Positions 11,891-14,302 of a DNA stretch of 14,302 nucleotides are shown here, in pieces. The stretch comes from WYEG01 sp049414625 (GTDB taxonomy: Bacteria; Desulfobacterota; Thermodesulfobacteria; Thermodesulfobacteriales; Thermodesulfobacteriaceae): contig JBMSAU010000093.1 in assembly GCA_049414625.1 (NCBI GenBank), positions 1-14,302 on the forward strand. The letters run 5' to 3'. Every line of letters starts with the position of its first letter. Position 1 is the first letter of the stretch. A program made the translations under genes and the position numbers. A model generated the notes under the pieces. It was not told the DNA's origin. It saw only the letters and a program-made list of their open reading frames with translations, and did not search any database.

Positions 11891-14302
11891 AGGATAAACT
11901 TTCCTCTGAGGGTTGCTCTAAGTGGATTTGGTGCCTGAATGATCACTCCTGCTGAAGTCTGAATGAATAGCGTAGCTCCCTTCTCTGTCCTCAAAGGTTG
12001 GAAGGGTTGCCCGATAGGCGTGGCACCAAAGGCTATAAATTTGCTAACCACGGGAGAAGTTTCTCCCCTAAGGCTATAGCAAGGACATCCTTCAACAAGG
12101 CAGACCATCCAGTAATAGGTCTCACCACCAGCAGAGCAGATGTCTTGAGTGGGACGAAAGCTCAGGGCGTTTACCATATAGTTTGAGATGTATGCTGAAG
12201 AATACATCTGTTCATTACTCGTTAATACATGATACCAGCCGTTTGGAGCAAGACCGTAGATAAATTGATATAAAGCTCCCTCAGAGGTTTGACTACAACC
12301 AGTCTCAGTGCAGATGCAGGTTGTCTCCGTGGAGTTGTAAAGAAGGGTTGCGTTGTAATTAGAAGTGTTCGTGCAGTAGTTTGTGCGATTTTCCAGGGTC
12401 GAAAAGTTTATGTAACAATTATCATTATTAAGGTAACAAGTATCTTTAAAGCCTATAAAATAGTTAGTTGATGGATAATTTCTAGTCAAATATTGACCTG
12501 TGCCAAAGACAACCCAGAGGTTTCTTGTTTGATCAAAGGTCACCTGAGGCGCGGAAAAAACTGGCTTATTAAGATAGGAGCTAAACACCGATTTGATATC
12601 GTTTTCAGTCAATGATGATACATCCTTGTAGCTTCCATCTGGGTTTTTTAAGCTAATCCTGTAAAGGTTTCCTGAAGTTTCAGCATATGTGCCAAAGTAG
12701 ACGAGGTCATCTACATAATCGTTGTCAAAATCTACCGCCCGAAGATAACCGACCGCTTTGTTGTTGTCAGGGATCGTTATGCTTGCTTCTATTCCTCCAT
12801 CTGCCAATCGTATAAAGTATATCTTAGGCTGACTAACAAAACTTATGGTGTAAGGAGTTCCTGTTCCTGTAACCTCTTTAGGTCCGCTTCCGATGACGAC
12901 ATAAGTCTTGCTCCAGTCTGTGCTGTTGCTTAGCTTCACAACCTGGGGGTAAGAAAGGGTTAAGGTATTGTCTGGAAGGGTGATTTCCCACTTTAAGGTT
13001 GGTCTATCTGATGTGCCAGTTAGCCAATCGGTTAGGTCAAGGAGAAAGAGGCTTGAGGAATAGGTTATGCCGTTTGCAGAGATTGCCTTTCCGCCAAAGC
13101 CCATCATTCCAAGTAGATAGGTGCGCCATTGTCCTGTGGTTGGGTCTTTTGCGTCAAACAGGCTAACCCTATAGTCAACCGTTGGCACATGGCAGTAATC
13201 CTTACGCCCAAGCCAGAGTAGATAAGGAAGGGCATTCCGCGGAATAAAAGCCCATTCTTCTTTGCCAATAAGGTCTGTGCTTGTGAGATCAAAGGCATCG
13301 ATTAGTCTTAAAGGCTCGTCTGGTGGTCTATAAGAGCTTAGCCAGCCGACGCGGAAGGCATGAAGCATACCGTCGTTTGCCCCAACAAACACATAGGTTG
13401 TTCGCTTTTTGTAGGGATCACTATTTATATAAGTCAAGTAGCTTGTGTCACCATACCTTATGTGATAGTTATTCAGCGGCTCATAAGAGAGGACGACAGG
13501 GGTAGAATGATAGACGTCACCAAGCTTCCAGGTTTTTATCCCGCTACTTCCGGGGCAAAGGCTTGAGATGTCCGCTGTGCGCGGTCTTGAAACAAAGGTA
13601 GTTGTGTTGCTATCAGCAGGGCAGGGGTTATCTTGCCCCAGAATGTAATTAATTATGCAGGTTGCGTTGATTGACTTTCCAGCTATATCACTCCACATTG
13701 ACTGCAAATAACTTGTTAAAGAAGAGTCTGTTAGCGAGACTAATACTCCATCTTTGTTTACATAGACCTTTCTATTTCCAGGATTAGTCTCAGCAAGTTT
13801 GCATCCTGCCTCAAAGAGGGGGGTAACTTGTTCTGGAGTGTTCCTTTCCGTTGCGGTGCAGGATGTTTCGTTCGATATGGCAAAGATCTTAGTTTCAGAG
13901 CTTGTGGAGACAAACTGAACCCAGAGGTCTTCTAAAAGCTTTAGGATCTTATCGGCAACTGTGTCCTCTCTTATCCTTCCCTTAGCGTCAACCCAGAGGG
14001 CTTTGAGGAAGCCGATCCAAGAGAGCTCAACATCCCCAGCCTGATACCTTGGGTAGAAGTAAGGCTGAAGCACCAAAGCTCCAGTTGAGACCCTCTGAGA
14101 AAGGGTAGCAACCGTTGCCCCTGATGAAGCCTTGTGAAGGATGTCGGTGAAAGCTCTAATTAATCCTTCTTCTATTTTGGTAGGGTCTGAGGCAAAGAAG
14201 TAAGCGTCTGGAAAACCATCGCCATCCTTGTCCCATTCAGAAGCAAGGTCTGGTCTTCCGTTTCCGTTTGTATCGTCAAAGTTTCCAAACTTTGCTGCAA
14301 GG
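11875..14302 (-). CDS. pilY1: PilY1-like type IV pilus tip/adhesin protein, C-terminal 808 residues (partial)
   Basis: The frame is open to the window edge, so the N-terminal part, including any signal peptide and adhesin domain, is missing. The visible start (residues 10-32) has two calcium-loop-like repeats, DTNGNGRPD and DKDGDGFPD, then a segment typical of PilY1 just before the propeller (IEEGLIRAFTDILHKASSGA). The propeller shows YVFVGANDGMLHAFRVG, EEWAFIPRNALPYLL, LLGMMGFGGKAISA and WVVFGTGQYLT. A calcium loop DFDNDYVDD lies near visible residue 523, matching the site needed for calcium-controlled retraction in Pseudomonas PilY1. Sixteen cysteines are visible, with a cluster late in the chain (TTCICTETGC). 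It precedes four minor pilins, whereas in Pseudomonas pilY1 follows fimU-pilV-pilW-pilX. Confidence 0.9.
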   Translation of the reverse strand, partial: LAAKFGNFDDTNGNGRPDLASEWDKDGDGFPDAYFFASDPTKIEEGLIRAFTDILHKASSGATVATLSQRVSTGALVLQPYFYPRYQAGDVELSWIGFLKALWVDAKGRIREDTVADKILKLLEDLWVQFVSTSSETKIFAISNETSCTATERNTPEQVTPLFEAGCKLAETNPGNRKVYVNKDGVLVSLTDSSLTSYLQSMWSDIAGKSINATCIINYILGQDNPCPADSNTTTFVSRPRTADISSLCPGSSGIKTWKLGDVYHSTPVVLSYEPLNNYHIRYGDTSYLTYINSDPYKKRTTYVFVGANDGMLHAFRVGWLSSYRPPDEPLRLIDAFDLTSTDLIGKEEWAFIPRNALPYLLWLGRKDYCHVPTVDYRVSLFDAKDPTTGQWRTYLLGMMGFGGKAISANGITYSSSLFLLDLTDWLTGTSDRPTLKWEITLPDNTLTLSYPQVVKLSNSTDWSKTYVVIGSGPKEVTGTGTPYTISFVSQPKIYFIRLADGGIEASITIPDNNKAVGYLRAVDFDNDYVDDLVYFGTYAETSGNLYRISLKNPDGSYKDVSSLTENDIKSVFSSYLNKPVFSAPQVTFDQTRNLWVVFGTGQYLTRNYPSTNYFIGFKDTCYLNNDNCYINFSTLENRTNYCTNTSNYNATLLYNSTETTCICTETGCSQTSEGALYQFIYGLAPNGWYHVLTSNEQMYSSAYISNYMVNALSFRPTQDICSAGGETYYWMVCLVEGCPCYSLRGETSPVVSKFIAFGATPIGQPFQPLRTEKGATLFIQTSAGVIIQAPNPLRATLRGKFILWIEK

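Noticed and set aside
9326..14302. Many N-x-S/T sequons in the pilus proteins (about 22 by hand count), suggesting N-glycosylation
   Set aside because: The proteins are rich in Asn, Ser and Thr, so this number is near chance expectation, and only one (DGNCT in the FimT-like protein) has an acidic residue at -2 as the Campylobacter-type signal needs.
1..14302. Insertion sequence, prophage, toxin-antitoxin or defence genes
   Set aside because: No transposase, integrase, terminal repeats or unexplained gene is visible; every stretch is assigned to translation or pilus genes.

Overview
The window is an almost gap-free stretch of bacterial chromosome in which every supported gene lies on the minus strand, so it reads from high to low coordinates. 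Two blocks meet at about 9300. The upstream block (14302 to 9326) is a secreted, membrane-associated type IV pilus accessory cluster: the C-terminal part of a PilY1-like beta-propeller protein (open at the window edge), then FimT/GspH-like, PilV-like, PilW-like and PilX-like minor pilins, packed with 1-16 base overlaps or a 2-base gap. The downstream block (9294 to 1) starts at a strong promoter-like sequence, then tRNA-Tyr(GUA), tRNA-Gly(UCC), tRNA-Thr(GGU), tuf (EF-Tu), and the canonical S10-spc ribosomal protein order: S10, L3, L4, L23, L2, S19, L22, S3, L16, L29, S17, L14, L24, L5, S14, S8, L6 and the start of L18.

The source looks like a thermophilic Gram-negative bacterium. The proteins are rich in Lys, Arg, Glu, Ile and Val, Arg is mostly AGG/AGA, tRNA stems are GC-rich although the DNA is only moderately GC, S14 and L24 are zinc-type, and the pilins and PilY1 carry many cysteines. 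My best guess is a Thermodesulfobacteria-like lineage. This rests on overall impression of EF-Tu and ribosomal proteins and was not tested by a search.

Functionally, the tuf-S10-spc block makes the tRNAs, the elongation factor that delivers aminoacyl-tRNA, and most early and middle assembly proteins of both subunits. It is probably one very long transcript: the largest gap between coding sequences after tuf is about 20 bases, and several Shine-Dalgarno sequences are written into the last codons of the preceding gene. The pilus block encodes the minor-pilin/PilY1 tip complex thought to prime pilus assembly and mediate adhesion.

Most of the window is ordinary core genome and I do not see a new defence or mobile system. 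Points worth a second look are: the tRNA-tuf leader (known from the E. coli tufB operon) joined directly to the S10 operon; a four-cysteine segment in EF-Tu; G-ending codon usage in tuf that changes in its last 17 codons; even cysteine counts in all five pilus proteins; TTG starts on adjacent L22 and S3; and overlapping inverted repeats at the promoter.
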